NCBI RefSeq assembly: GCF_014205275.1
Contig: NZ_JACHND010000001.1
Span: 5,704,001-5,768,000 of the forward strand
DNA: 64,000 nt
Reading direction: 5' to 3'
From: Sphaerisporangium siamense
Lineage (GTDB): Bacteria; Actinomycetota; Actinomycetes; Streptosporangiales; Streptosporangiaceae
Made by a program: the position numbers and the translations under genes. Shown piece after piece: positions 36,780 to 44,952 of this stretch (position 1 is its first letter; every line of letters begins with the position of its first letter). Below the pieces are notes generated by a model. It saw only the letters and a list, made by a program, of their open reading frames with translations. It was not told where the DNA came from and did not search any database.

Positions 36780-36796
36780 AATCTACAATGTAAAGG
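36780..36796 (+). repeat. AATCTACAWTGTAAAGG element, copy 1
   Basis: AATCTACAATGTAAAGG, with an internal TACA-A-TGTA palindrome. It lies between the ends of two convergent genes, so it does not precede a gene at close range. Downstream it is followed by a GGGT...ACCC inverted repeat. Identical or near-identical copies are at 38716 and 45070, all on the same strand. Confidence 0.65.
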
Positions 36797-36808
36797 GTCG
36801 CGCTTGGC

Positions 36809-37414
36809 TCAACCCTTGGCGCCGCCGCGAGACGGCCGATGGGGGTCGGCGTGTATGTGAGTGCGCATTCCTTGCGGGTCGAACAGGATGAGAAGCTCGA
36901 CCACGCCGCCGTCGGCGGTGCCCAGCCAGTGGGGCAACGACGTGTCGAACTCGGCGGCCTCGCCGGGCGGCAACGTCAGGTCGCGCTCGCCGAGGATGAG
37001 CCGCAGGCGTCCGCTGAGGACGTACAGCCATTCGAAGCCGTCGTGGGTCTGCGGGGTCGGCGCGAGCGGTTCCGGCTCGGCGGGGATGATCATCTTGAAC
37101 GCGTGGGTGCCGCCCGGCCGCCGGGACAACGGCACGAAGGTCATCCCGAACCTGCGGATCGGCGTGAGGTGGATCCGGGGGTCTCCGGTGCGCGGCGCGC
37201 CGACGAGGTCGTCCAGCGGGACGCCGTAGGTGCGCGCCAGCGCCAGCAGCAACTCCAGGGTCGCCCGGCGCTGCCCGCTTTCCAGCCGGGACAGGGTGCT
37301 CTCCGACACGCCGGTCGTCGCCGCCAGGGCGGCGAGGGTGATGCCGCGGCGACGACGCAGCGCACGCAGCCGTGGCCCCACCGCGTCGAGCACCTCGTCG
37401 GTCTCGTGGTCCAC
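36809..37414 (-). CDS. XRE-family regulator with cupin sensor domain
   Basis: About 201 residues from GTG 37414 (VDHETDEVLDAVGPRL). The HTH is RRRRGITLAALAATTGVSESTLSRLESGQRRATLELLLALARTYGVPLDDLV. The C-terminal cupin (QTHDGFEWLYVLSGRLRLILGERDLTLPPGEAAEFD and PHWLGTADGG) likely binds a small ligand. This layout is that of the regulator group controlling amino-acid or polyamine use. The ribosome site is weak. Divergent from the methyltransferase-DinB pair, which it may control. Confidence 0.88.
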   Translation of the reverse strand: MDHETDEVLDAVGPRLRALRRRRGITLAALAATTGVSESTLSRLESGQRRATLELLLALARTYGVPLDDLVGAPRTGDPRIHLTPIRRFGMTFVPLSRRPGGTHAFKMIIPAEPEPLAPTPQTHDGFEWLYVLSGRLRLILGERDLTLPPGEAAEFDTSLPHWLGTADGGVVELLILFDPQGMRTHIHADPHRPSRGGAKG

Positions 37415-37501
37415 GCGGCCATCTTGCCAGAACCGCAAGTTCGCGTGCCAGGCGGCGGCCCGCCTGGTCAGACTGGGCGCGTACCGACAGAAGGAGGCTT
37501 G

Positions 37502-38128
37502 ATGAGCACCACCGACGCGGTCACGTTCTGGGACGACGTCTACGCGGCCCGACCGGCGGCCACCGACCCGCGGCCGAACGCCCGTCTCACCGAGACGGTC
37601 GCCGGCCTGGCGCCCGGCCACGCCTTGGACCTCGGATGCGGTGACGGTGGCGACGCGCTGTGGCTCGCCCGCCAGGGGTGGCACGTCACCGCCGTCGACG
37701 TCTCCGCGGTGGCGGTCGAACGGCTCGCCGCCCTCGCCCGCTCACACGACCTGGCCGACCACGTCGTCACCGTGCGGCACGACCTGCGGGAGTCCTTCCC
37801 CCAGGGCCGGTTCGACCTGGTCACCGCCCACTACCTGCACACCCCCTTGGACCTGGACAGGGCGAGCGTCCTGCGCGCGGCCGCGCACGTCCTGCGCCCT
37901 GGCGGGCGGCTGCTGATCGTCGACCACGGCTCGGCCGCGCCATGGTCATGGAACCAGGATCCCGGCACCCGGTACCCCGGCCCGCTGGAGGTCGCCGCCG
38001 GTCTCGATCTGGACGCGGCGACGTGGACGGTCGAGCGGGCCGACGCCCCCCGCAGGATCGCGACCGGTCCGGGCGGGCGCACCGCCGAGGTCACCGACCA
38101 CGTGCTGCTGATCCGCCGTGGTGACTGA
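37502..38128 (+). CDS. SAM-dependent class I methyltransferase
   Basis: 208 residues. Motif I LDLGCGDGGDALWLARQG (about 43-60), motif II VDVSAVAVERL and the post-motif YLHTPLDLDRASVLRAAAHVLRPGGRLLIVDH are typical Rossmann methyltransferase features of the kind acting on small molecules. AAGGAGG lies before the ATG at a suitable distance. The DinB gene follows 31 bases later. The XRE-cupin gene is divergent. The substrate is not evident. Confidence 0.9.
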   Translation: MSTTDAVTFWDDVYAARPAATDPRPNARLTETVAGLAPGHALDLGCGDGGDALWLARQGWHVTAVDVSAVAVERLAALARSHDLADHVVTVRHDLRESFPQGRFDLVTAHYLHTPLDLDRASVLRAAAHVLRPGGRLLIVDHGSAAPWSWNQDPGTRYPGPLEVAAGLDLDAATWTVERADAPRRIATGPGGRTAEVTDHVLLIRRGD

Positions 38129-38159
38129 CGCGCCCACCCCACGAAGGAAGGAGACCACC

Positions 38160-38654
38160 ATGTCCGGCACCGCGCGCCGCCGCCGCGACACCCCGCCGCC
38201 CCGGACCGGGAGCGGCGAGGCCGAGGTCCTGCGCGGATTCCTCGACTACCTCCGGACCTCGGTCGCCGCGAAGGTCGAGGGCGCCCCCGAACCGCAGGTG
38301 CGAACGGCCGCGGTGCCGTCGGGCACGAACCTGCTCGGCCTGCTCAACCACCTGACGTTCGTCGAACGCGCGCTGTTCCTGGGGGAGGAGGTCACCGACT
38401 GGCAGGCGACGTTCCACGCGGCGCCGGCGGACGGCGTGACCGATGTCGTCGCCCGCTACCGCGAGACGGTCGAACGCGCGAACGGCGTGCTCGACCGATG
38501 TGCCGATCTCGGCGCACCGGTCCCTCGGCCGCGGCCGGACCGCCCCGCCCCGAGCATCCGCTGGGCACTCACCCACATGATCGAGGAGACCGGCCGCCAC
38601 GCGGGCCACGCGGACATCCTCCGCGAACTGATCGACGGAACGACCGGACGCTGA
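38160..38654 (+). CDS. DinB/DUF664-family protein (mycothiol-dependent type)
   Basis: 164 residues from ATG 38160, after GAAGGAAGGAG. The four-helix DinB-like fold shows LLGLLNHLTFVERALFLG (metal His in NHL), and SIRWALTHMIEETGRHAGHADILRELIDG (His in THM and RHAGH), the three metal-binding histidines expected. Actinobacterial members use mycothiol or act as thiol transferases; a function here is inferred only from the family. Last gene of a likely methyltransferase-DinB operon. Confidence 0.85.
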   Translation: MSGTARRRRDTPPPRTGSGEAEVLRGFLDYLRTSVAAKVEGAPEPQVRTAAVPSGTNLLGLLNHLTFVERALFLGEEVTDWQATFHAAPADGVTDVVARYRETVERANGVLDRCADLGAPVPRPRPDRPAPSIRWALTHMIEETGRHAGHADILRELIDGTTGR

Positions 38655-38715
38655 CCCGGAGGGCTCAGGCTCCGGCGTAGGCGTCCGAGCGGGCCAGGTC
38701 CGCGAGAAGGCGTAG

Positions 38716-38732
38716 TTAATCTACAATGTAAA
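38716..38732 (+). repeat. AATCTACAWTGTAAAGG element, copy 2
   Basis: AATCTACAATGTAAAGG, identical to the copy at 36780. It is 214 bases before the ketosynthase start. It contains TACAAT, which could be a -10 hexamer, and the palindrome TACA-A-TGTA. GGGTT-N8-AACCC follows directly. Confidence 0.65.
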
Positions 38733-38945
38733 GGCGATGGGTTGGCGATTTAACCCCGCACCCTCAACAACCTCCGCTCCGACGACAGAAGCATCGCCGT
38801 GGCCTCGTACGGCCGACAAATCTCCGCCGGGATTTTCGTCGATCACGTCAGGTGCTTGGCGGGCCGTGCGCTGGCAGCGTTACAGGTGGATGTCCTGGGA
38901 TGGTGTGGTTCATCCGGGACGCAGGGGTCGTCGAGGGGAGACGGG

Positions 38946-40157
38946 ATGAACGCGGGCGCCTCGGTCACCGGGCTGGGTGCGACCACGCCGCTGGGCGGGG
39001 ACGTGGCCTCCACCTGGGAAGGCATGCTGGCCGGACGGTCGGGCGTGGTGGCGGTGGAGGAGGAATGGGCGCGTGAGCTGCCCGTGCGGATCGCCGGCCG
39101 CATGCGGGTGGACCCGGCCGAGGTGCTCGGCCGGGTCCCCGCGCGGCGGCTGGACCGCTGCCAGCAGGCCGCCGTGGTCGCGGCGCGGGAGGCGTGGGCG
39201 GCCGCGGGCGCGCCGCGGGTCGAGCCCGAGCGGCTGGCCGTGGTGATCGGCACGGGGGTCGGCGGGGTGCTGACCACGCTGGCGCAGGACGACCTGATGG
39301 AGGCGTCCGGGGCGCGGAAGGTGTCGCCGTACACGGTGCCCATGTTGATGCCGAACGGCCCGGCGGCGGTGGTGAGCATGGAACTGGGTGCCAAGGCCGG
39401 GGCGCACACGCCGGTGAGCGCCTGCGCCTCGGGCGCCGAGGCGATCGCGATGGGGCTGGACCTGATCCGGCTGGGCCGCGCGGACGTGGTGGTGGCCGGG
39501 GGAGCGGAGGCGTGCCTGCACCCGCTGACCATGGCGGGGTTCGGTCAGGCCAGGGCGCTGTCCACGCGCAACGAGTCTCCGGAGGAGGCCTCGCGCCCGT
39601 TCGACGCCGGGCGGGACGGGTTCGTGCTGGGGGAGGGGGCGGCCGTCATGGTGCTGGAGCGTGAGGAGTTCGCGGCGGCGCGTGGTGCGGGGGCGCACGC
39701 GCGGCTCGCGGGGGCGGGCACGAGCTCGGACGCCCATCACATCACCGCGGCCGACGTGGCGGGCCAGGCGCGGGCGATCCGGTCGGCGCTGGCCTCGGCG
39801 GGGCTGACGGCGCTGGACGTGGGGCACGTGAGCGCGCATGCCACCTCGACGCCGATCGGGGATGTCACCGAGGCGCGTTCGATCGCCGAGACGCTCGGGA
39901 CGCACGCGGCGGTGACGGCGGTGAAGTCGATGGTGGGGCACCTGTGCGGGGCGGCGGGGGCGCTGGGCGCGATGGCGGCGGTGCTGGCCCTGCGCGACGG
40001 GGTGGTCCCGGCGATCCGGAACCTGGAGGAGCCGGACCCGGAGGTGAAGCTGGATCTGGTCGGCGGGGAGCCGCGCCGGGGGCGGTGGGACGCGGCGCTG
40101 GCCAACGCGTTCGGGTTCGGTGGGCACAACGCTTCGCTGATCTTCACCAGGGCCTGA
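38946..40157 (+). CDS. FabF-like beta-ketoacyl-ACP synthase, orphan
   Basis: 403 residues. The catalytic triad is Cys160 (SACASG), His298 (VSAHATSTPIGD) and His332 (MVGHLCGAAG), with Lys327 in KSM, as in FabF/KAS II and type II polyketide ketosynthases. GFGGHNASLIF closes the fold. It performs decarboxylative Claisen condensation of malonyl-ACP. No acyl carrier protein, chain-length factor or other fatty-acid gene is adjacent. ATG 38946 follows GGGGAGACGGG. A long leader of about 210 bases after the repeated element at 38716 precedes it. Confidence 0.93.
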   Translation: MNAGASVTGLGATTPLGGDVASTWEGMLAGRSGVVAVEEEWARELPVRIAGRMRVDPAEVLGRVPARRLDRCQQAAVVAAREAWAAAGAPRVEPERLAVVIGTGVGGVLTTLAQDDLMEASGARKVSPYTVPMLMPNGPAAVVSMELGAKAGAHTPVSACASGAEAIAMGLDLIRLGRADVVVAGGAEACLHPLTMAGFGQARALSTRNESPEEASRPFDAGRDGFVLGEGAAVMVLEREEFAAARGAGAHARLAGAGTSSDAHHITAADVAGQARAIRSALASAGLTALDVGHVSAHATSTPIGDVTEARSIAETLGTHAAVTAVKSMVGHLCGAAGALGAMAAVLALRDGVVPAIRNLEEPDPEVKLDLVGGEPRRGRWDAALANAFGFGGHNASLIFTRA

Positions 40158-40314
40158 GGGCCCGGTGAGGCTCGCGGGTGCCGCATGGCGGTGCCCGCGA
40201 GACCTGTGTCCGGGGCCGGGTACGGAAACTTTTGTCGAGATCGATCCATCGCCGCTACGACGTGTGGTTTCGTAGGCGAACGTGGTGACGACGCGCTGAC
40301 TGTGGCCTTCACTG

Positions 40315-40331
40315 TTAGGAAACTTTCTTTT
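40315..40331 (+). promoter_or_regulatory. Shared GGAAA-C-TTTC palindromic box, copy 2
   Basis: TTAGGAAA-C-TTTCTTTT lies 38 bases before the LPMO start in an AT-rich patch. It matches the boxes at 19548 and 57486. A weaker GGAAACTTTTG match is present about 95 bases further upstream (near 40225). Confidence 0.7.
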
Positions 40332-40369
40332 ATATTAGGCTTATCACCCCCCAGTGAAGGAAGCGCGAC

Positions 40370-41110
40370 ATGCGAAGAGTGGTCACGTTGCTGTCCTCGG
40401 CGGTCATCGCCGCGGCCAGCGTGGTGTTCGTGGCGACGCCGGCCTCGGCGCACGGCTACATCACCTCGCCGCCCAGCCGGCAGGCGAACTGCGCCCAGGG
40501 CAAGGTCTCCAAGTGCGGCGACATCATCTACGAGCCCTACAGTGTCGAGGGGCCCAAGGGGCAGCGTAACTGCAGCGCCGGCGACTCCCGCTGGGCGCCG
40601 CTCGACGACGACAGCAAGGCCTGGCCGGTGGCGAAGGTCGGCGACTCCATCACGTTCCAGTGGTCCCTCAAGGTGCCGCACTCCACCAGCACCTGGGAGT
40701 ACTACGTCGGTGGCACCCAGATCGCGTCCTTCAACGACAGGGGCAGGGTGCCCGGCTCGTCGGTCTCGCACACGGTGAGCCTGGGCGGCAGGACCGGCCG
40801 CATCAAGCTGCTGGCCATCTGGAACATCGCCGACACGGCGATGGCGTTCTACAACTGCGTCGACCTGCAGGTCGGCCCCGGCGGTCCCGACCCGACCCCC
40901 ACCCCCACCCCCACGCCGACCGTGACCCCCACCCGGACCCCGACCCCGACCCCGACGGTCGTCCCCAACGGTCCGTGGACGGCGGGCACCGCCTACACGC
41001 CGGGCTCGCAGGTCACCTACAACGGCGTCACCTACCGGTGCCTGCAGTCGCACACCGCCCTGCCCGGCTGGGAGCCGCCGAACGTCCCGGCGCTCTGGGC
41101 CCGCGTCTGA
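40370..41110 (+). CDS. Secreted AA10 lytic polysaccharide monooxygenase with CBM5/12
   Basis: 246 residues. Signal peptide 1-27 ends at ASA, leaving His28 (HGYITSPPSRQANC) as the copper-binding N-terminal residue; His104 in VPHSTSTWEYYV is the second brace histidine. Cysteines and AFYNCVDLQV complete the AA10 core. A PT-rich linker (about 175-200) leads to a C-terminal chitin/cellulose-binding CBM5/12 (WTAGTAYTPGSQVTYNGVTYRCLQS...). It cleaves crystalline chitin oxidatively outside the cell. The same CBM type is on the chitinase at 55581. The promoter carries the shared palindromic box. Confidence 0.95.
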   Translation: MRRVVTLLSSAVIAAASVVFVATPASAHGYITSPPSRQANCAQGKVSKCGDIIYEPYSVEGPKGQRNCSAGDSRWAPLDDDSKAWPVAKVGDSITFQWSLKVPHSTSTWEYYVGGTQIASFNDRGRVPGSSVSHTVSLGGRTGRIKLLAIWNIADTAMAFYNCVDLQVGPGGPDPTPTPTPTPTVTPTRTPTPTPTVVPNGPWTAGTAYTPGSQVTYNGVTYRCLQSHTALPGWEPPNVPALWARV

Positions 41111-41126
41111 TCCACTGCCGCTGACC

Positions 41127-41166
41127 CCCCGGCCCCTGGAGCGTAGGAGCAGCCCAGGGGCCGGGG
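41127..41166 (+). terminator. Hairpin after the LPMO gene
   Basis: CCCCGGCCCCTGG (41127-41139) and CCAGGGGCCGGGG (41154-41166) form a perfect 13-bp stem with a 14-base loop, followed by TTCTGCTTTG. The rest of the gap to 41563 holds no recognisable gene. Confidence 0.8.
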
Positions 41167-41563
41167 TTCTGCTTTGTCCAGTCGAGGCGCGATCGCACTG
41201 TGCGAGCCGCCGGCGGTCGGGCGTCACGCCGGTCTCCTGCCCCGCCTCGACAGCGTCGCGGCACCACACGCCGGCCCTCTTGTCCGCCCCGAGGTGGTGA
41301 AGATCTTCAGCGAGCTCCTCAGTCGCCGGCAGTGATCACGGTTACGGTCGGCGCAGGCTGCCCGGCGCCCGGCCGGTGCCGCGGGCCCGGGCGGATCCGT
41401 GCCCTCGCGCGTAACTTTCCGTGATCATTCGTGTACTCGTAGTGGCATATAGTGATCTCACGCTCCGGCATCGACGAAGCGGCTCCTTTGGTGCCGTGTG
41501 CCTCGTCCCGCCGTGAGCAGGCATCACCGGTGCCCGGTGCACCGGCGGCGAGCGGAGAGAAAA

Positions 41564-42175
41564 ATGGCCATGAAAGATCGCGTAGACGTCACTCCCAGGC
41601 ACGGGCGGCTGACGCACCCGCGTTCTCGTACGGACATCGAGTTCAACGGCGGCTGGCCGTCCAATGCCCTGGAAGCGGGCAAGTTCTTCCCGGCGACCCG
41701 GATCGGGCTGACCGACCCGGACGTGCCGACGGACAATCCCAGCGGACCCAAGCCGGTACCGCCGGACGGGCAGATCGCCAGTGGCGGAAGCCAGCCGGAG
41801 GCGGCCAGGCTCGACGAGGTACGCAACTGGCCGAAGGTCGATCTGCGGTCGGGTGCCGAGGTTCCGTTCCAGTGGAGCTTCTCGGCCAAGCACAGGACGC
41901 GCCGTTACAACTACTTCATCACCAAGGAAGGGTGGGACCCCCAGGCGCCGCTGAGCCGCGACCAGTTCGAGCCCGAGCCGTTCGCGACGTACAAGCCGTA
42001 CGACGACATTCCGCACTGGGAGATGCCGGAAGCCGAGCACGACCCGAACCTCGACAAGCCGCACACGATCAAGGTGCCGGAGCGTTCCGGCTACCACGTG
42101 ATCCTCGGCGTGTGGGAGGTCGCCGACACCGGCCACGCCTTCTATCAGGTCATCGACGTGAACTTCACGCAGTAG
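41564..42175 (+). CDS. AA10-like LPMO without signal peptide
   Basis: 203 residues. It matches the AA10-like group that starts HGRLTHPRSR, with FFPATRIGLTDPDVPTDNPS, a second brace histidine candidate His110 (FSAKHRTRRYNYFITKEGWDPQAPLSRDQFE) and GYHVILGVWEVADTGHAFYQVIDVNF. The expected N-terminal histidine is His13 here, behind a 12-residue hydrophilic stretch (MAMKDRVDVTPR), and no signal peptide is present with any start. An N-terminal cut would be needed for a copper site. GGAGAG precedes ATG 41564. Related cytosolic AA10-like proteins occur in other bacteria; activity is uncertain. Confidence 0.85.
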   Translation: MAMKDRVDVTPRHGRLTHPRSRTDIEFNGGWPSNALEAGKFFPATRIGLTDPDVPTDNPSGPKPVPPDGQIASGGSQPEAARLDEVRNWPKVDLRSGAEVPFQWSFSAKHRTRRYNYFITKEGWDPQAPLSRDQFEPEPFATYKPYDDIPHWEMPEAEHDPNLDKPHTIKVPERSGYHVILGVWEVADTGHAFYQVIDVNFTQ

Positions 42176-42325
42176 GCCCCGCCTGGAGTGCCCGCCGGCC
42201 GGTCCGCATCGACGTCCCCCGGCGGCAACTCCACCCGAGCCCGCCGGTCGGTGGTGAACAGCTCAGCGCATCGAGGATCTCATCGCGCTGCTGACCCCGA
42301 CGGGGGAGCGCCGAGATCGAGACGG

Positions 42326-42946
42326 TTACCGCTCCCGGACCACGTAGGTCAGGTGGGTCACCCGCTGTGTCGGCTCCGCGCGGACCTGTTCCAGGGCCAC
42401 GCGGCTCGCGTCCACGCCCTCGAACAGGCGGATTCCGGAGCCGAACAGCACGGGTGAGAGCGCGATCGAGAACTCGTCGACCAGGGCGGCGTTCACGTAC
42501 TCCAGGATCGTCGCTCCGCCGCCCGCGATGCGGACGTCGCGGTCGCCGGCGGCCTCGCGGGCCTGGTCGAGCGCGGTCTGGATGCCGTCGTTGACGAAGT
42601 GGAAGGTGGTCCCGCCCGGCCGCTCCCAGGGGTCACGCTTCTCGTGCGTCACGACGAACACCGGCGTGTGGAACGGCGCATCCTCCGGCCACATCTTCTC
42701 GCCGGCGTCGAACATGCGCTTGCCCATCACGCTCGCGCCGGTGCGCTCGAACGTCTCCCGCACGATGTCGTTGTCGCGCCCTTCCTCGCCGCCTTCGCCG
42801 AGATTCAGGTTCTCCCGGAAGAACCGCTGTGGGAAGATCCATCGCTGCAGTTCCATCCACTGCCGCCCCATCAGATCGCCGAGGGACTCGGGTGCGATGA
42901 AACCGTCCAGCGACATCGACACGCTGAAGAACACCTTCCCGGCCAT
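42326..42946 (-). CDS. RibD C-terminal/dihydrofolate-reductase-like protein
   Basis: 206 residues. The opening KVFFSVSMSLDGFIAPE, ASVMGKRMFDAGEKMWPE, and VRIAGGGATILEYVNAALVDEFSIALSPVLFGSG are the RibD_C/DHFR-like motifs for NADPH binding. Real role in these three-gene operons is unknown; it is not expected to be a true DHFR. Its ATG overlaps the stop of the SRPBCC gene by one base (TGATG), so translation is coupled. Confidence 0.9.
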   Translation of the reverse strand: MAGKVFFSVSMSLDGFIAPESLGDLMGRQWMELQRWIFPQRFFRENLNLGEGGEEGRDNDIVRETFERTGASVMGKRMFDAGEKMWPEDAPFHTPVFVVTHEKRDPWERPGGTTFHFVNDGIQTALDQAREAAGDRDVRIAGGGATILEYVNAALVDEFSIALSPVLFGSGIRLFEGVDASRVALEQVRAEPTQRVTHLTYVVRER

Positions 42947-43452
42947 CAGCCCTCGGCTCCCTTCCGAACGATCTCGGTGACGTAGGCGGCCAGGTTGCTC
43001 AGGGTCTGCCGGCCGGCCTCGATCGCGTGGTATTTCTCGGCCGCTTCGTCACGCAGCTCCTTGGTGGGGAACACCGTGCGCATCTCGATCCGGGTCGCCG
43101 CCCCGTCGGGCGCGAACGCGAGGACCGACTCGAAGGCGTTCGGGTCGCCGCGGTACTCGCCGTGCAGCAGCGCGATCCCCTCCGGCGGGACGATCTCGGT
43201 CCAGGAGATCCACTCCTGGTAGTCCGTCCCGTCCGGCCCGTGCATCACGAAGTCCCACACCCCGCCGACGCGGAACTCGAAGGAGCGCGTGGTGGTGGTG
43301 AACCCCTCCGGCCCCCACCACCGCGACAGGTGCCGCACCTCGGTGAACGCCTCGAACACCAGCTCCCGTGGGGCGTCGATGACCCGGGAGATCACGATCT
43401 CGCGGTCGGCCGTCGCGGACTGCGCCGGCACTCCTTGTCCCGTCTCGCTCAT
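42946..43452 (-). CDS. SRPBCC (AHSA1-like) protein
   Basis: 168 residues. SRVIDAPRELVFEAFTEVRHLSRWWGPEGFTTTTRSFEFRVGGVWDFVMHGPDG is the standard start of the fold; the C-terminal helix is ELRDEAAEKYHAIEAGRQTLSNLAAYVTE. It probably binds a hydrophobic ligand. It is joined to the ArsR gene upstream and the RibD-like gene downstream by TGATG overlaps. It is a close relative of typical glutathione- or Hsp90-activator-like AHSA1 proteins in fold only. Confidence 0.9.
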   Translation of the reverse strand: MSETGQGVPAQSATADREIVISRVIDAPRELVFEAFTEVRHLSRWWGPEGFTTTTRSFEFRVGGVWDFVMHGPDGTDYQEWISWTEIVPPEGIALLHGEYRGDPNAFESVLAFAPDGAATRIEMRTVFPTKELRDEAAEKYHAIEAGRQTLSNLAAYVTEIVRKGAEG

Positions 43453-43811
43453 CAGTTACTTCCTTCCTGTCTTGCCTGCTTGAGGTCCTGCACGTAGGCG
43501 TCCAGCCGGTCGAAGGTCTCGTTCCAGAACCGCTCGAACCCGCCGGTCCACTCGTGGACCGGTCGCAGCCCGCGGGCGTCCAGGCCGTACAGGCGCTGTT
43601 TGCCTGCCTTGCGGTCCCGGACCAGCCCGACCTCCCGGAGCACCCGCAGGTGTTTGGACGCCCGTGGCTGGGTCATCCCCAGCTCCTGGGCCAACTCGGT
43701 CACCGGCCGATCACCCGCCCGCAGCAGTACCAGGATCTGCCGGCGCTGCGGCTCGGCGATCGCGTTGAAGACGTCCGACGTCGTCGCTGCTCGTGCCATG
43801 GCGGCCATCAT
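43452..43811 (-). CDS. ArsR-family repressor, second ArsR-SRPBCC pair
   Basis: 119 residues from the ATG at 43809-43811 (later ATGs at 43808 and 43799 are in frame). The HTH is FNAIAEPQRRQILVLLRAGDRPVTELAQELGMTQPRASKHLRVLREVGLV. No metal motif. The perfect palindrome at 43812-43827 touches the first base of the start codon and no ribosome site is visible, so the mRNA may be leaderless. It likely represses its own operon (ArsR, SRPBCC, RibD-like). Confidence 0.9.
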   Translation of the reverse strand: MMAAMARAATTSDVFNAIAEPQRRQILVLLRAGDRPVTELAQELGMTQPRASKHLRVLREVGLVRDRKAGKQRLYGLDARGLRPVHEWTGGFERFWNETFDRLDAYVQDLKQARQEGSN

Positions 43812-43827
43812 ATGCCGATATCGGCAT
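43812..43827. promoter_or_regulatory. ArsR operator, perfect 16-bp palindrome
   Basis: ATGCCGATATCGGCAT is a perfect palindrome directly abutting the ArsR start codon. It differs completely from the AACC-N4-GGTT operators of the other ArsR-SRPBCC operon, so the two regulators should not cross-talk. Confidence 0.8.
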
Positions 43828-44000
43828 GCGTCAATTCACGGGCCGGTGATCTGGATGCCCAGGGTGCCGTCCTGGTCGCTCAGCCCGCCCGACGGCTCCA
43901 GGGCATCCGGCCGCGGAGCCTGGCGAAAAACCCGTTGGCGGACCAGGCCGATCACTGCTACTTTTCCGGAGGCCGTGCCAGAGAACGAGGAGGTGGTATC

Positions 44001-44054
44001 CGTGAACGCAGTATCGACATGGGTGCTCCCCTTGGGGGTCACGGTCGGGCGGTA
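44001..44054 (+). CDS. 17-residue leader peptide before alpha/beta-hydrolase
   Basis: A GTG-started reading frame VNAVSTWVLPLGVTVGR ends at TAG 44052-44054. It has a strong ribosome site, AGGAGG (43988-43993) followed by TGGTATC, 7 bases before the start. It lies 46 bases upstream of the hydrolase ATG. It has no repeat of a single amino acid that would mark classical attenuation. It could be a translated leader or simply a remnant; nothing further is seen. Confidence 0.4.
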
Positions 44055-44100
44055 GGTCGTCCGGGAGCGCCGTTCAAGAGCACTCCCGAAAGGCATGACC

Positions 44101-44838
44101 ATGCGATTCACCTCCGAGCAGCGCCTCGACGACGGCGTCCTCGAACGCGAATTCACCCTCGGCGAGATTCCCGGCATCCTGTGGACGCCCGGATCCGCAT
44201 CCGCATCCGCGCCGGCGCCGCTGATCCTTCTCGGCCACCCCGGCGGACTGAACAAGATGTACCCCCGGCTGGTGGGCCGGGCCCGGCACTCCGCGGCGGA
44301 GGGCTTCGCCTCGGCCACCATCGAACTCCCCGGAGGCGGTGACCGGCCTCGTTCCGCCGCCGCCGAGCAGGCTCGCGCCGACCTGCGCCGGGCGTTGGAG
44401 GCGGGGGAGCCGGTCAGCGAAGACATCGTCGACCGGCTCGTCCTCCCTCTGGTCGAAAAGGCGGTCCCGGAATGGCAGACCACCCTGGACGCCCTTCTTT
44501 CGCTGCCCGAGATCGGCGGCCCGATCGGGTACTCGGGGGGAGTGATCGCCATCGGCGTCCGGCTGGCGGTGGTCGAGCCGCGCGTAGCGGCCGCGGTTCT
44601 GTTCGCCGGGAGTTTCGTGCCTCGTGTCATGTTCGAGGAGGCCCGCCAGGTGACCATTCCGCTGCACGTCCTGCTGCAGTGGGACGACGAAGGGAACGAC
44701 CGGCAGCTGGCCCTGGACCTGTTCGACGCCTTCGGTTCCAAGGAGAAGACGTTGAACGCCAATATGGGCGGGCACACCGGCGTCCCGCAGTTCGCGGGGG
44801 AGGCCGCGGCCCGGTTCTTCACCCGGCATCTGAGCTAG
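44101..44838 (+). CDS. Alpha/beta-hydrolase
   Basis: 245 residues from ATG 44101 (GAAAGG at 7 bases); the ATG at 44095 is too close to the ribosome site. The strand and loop LILLGHPGGLNKMYPRL give the oxyanion region, Ser in GPIGYSGGVIAIG is the likely nucleophile, the acid is probably Asp in HVLLQWDDEGND, and the catalytic His is GGHTGVP. It is probably a cytoplasmic esterase or dienelactone-hydrolase-like enzyme. It is separated by about 290 bases from the divergent ArsR operon and closed by a large hairpin at 44953. Confidence 0.85.
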   Translation: MRFTSEQRLDDGVLEREFTLGEIPGILWTPGSASASAPAPLILLGHPGGLNKMYPRLVGRARHSAAEGFASATIELPGGGDRPRSAAAEQARADLRRALEAGEPVSEDIVDRLVLPLVEKAVPEWQTTLDALLSLPEIGGPIGYSGGVIAIGVRLAVVEPRVAAAVLFAGSFVPRVMFEEARQVTIPLHVLLQWDDEGNDRQLALDLFDAFGSKEKTLNANMGGHTGVPQFAGEAAARFFTRHLS

Positions 44839-44952
44839 CCGCCGACCACCCCCGCCGTCAGTCCGGCAGCAGACGGTAGGGGTGTCGGCCAGGAGGCCGC
44901 TCATCGAGGACAGGTCCCGGCCCTCCTCGATAGCGGTGGCCGGCTTGCACAA

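Noticed and set aside
42176..42325. A short coding remnant after the AA10-like gene
   Set aside because: A few residues looked family-like, but no start, ribosome site or recognisable domain could be supported.
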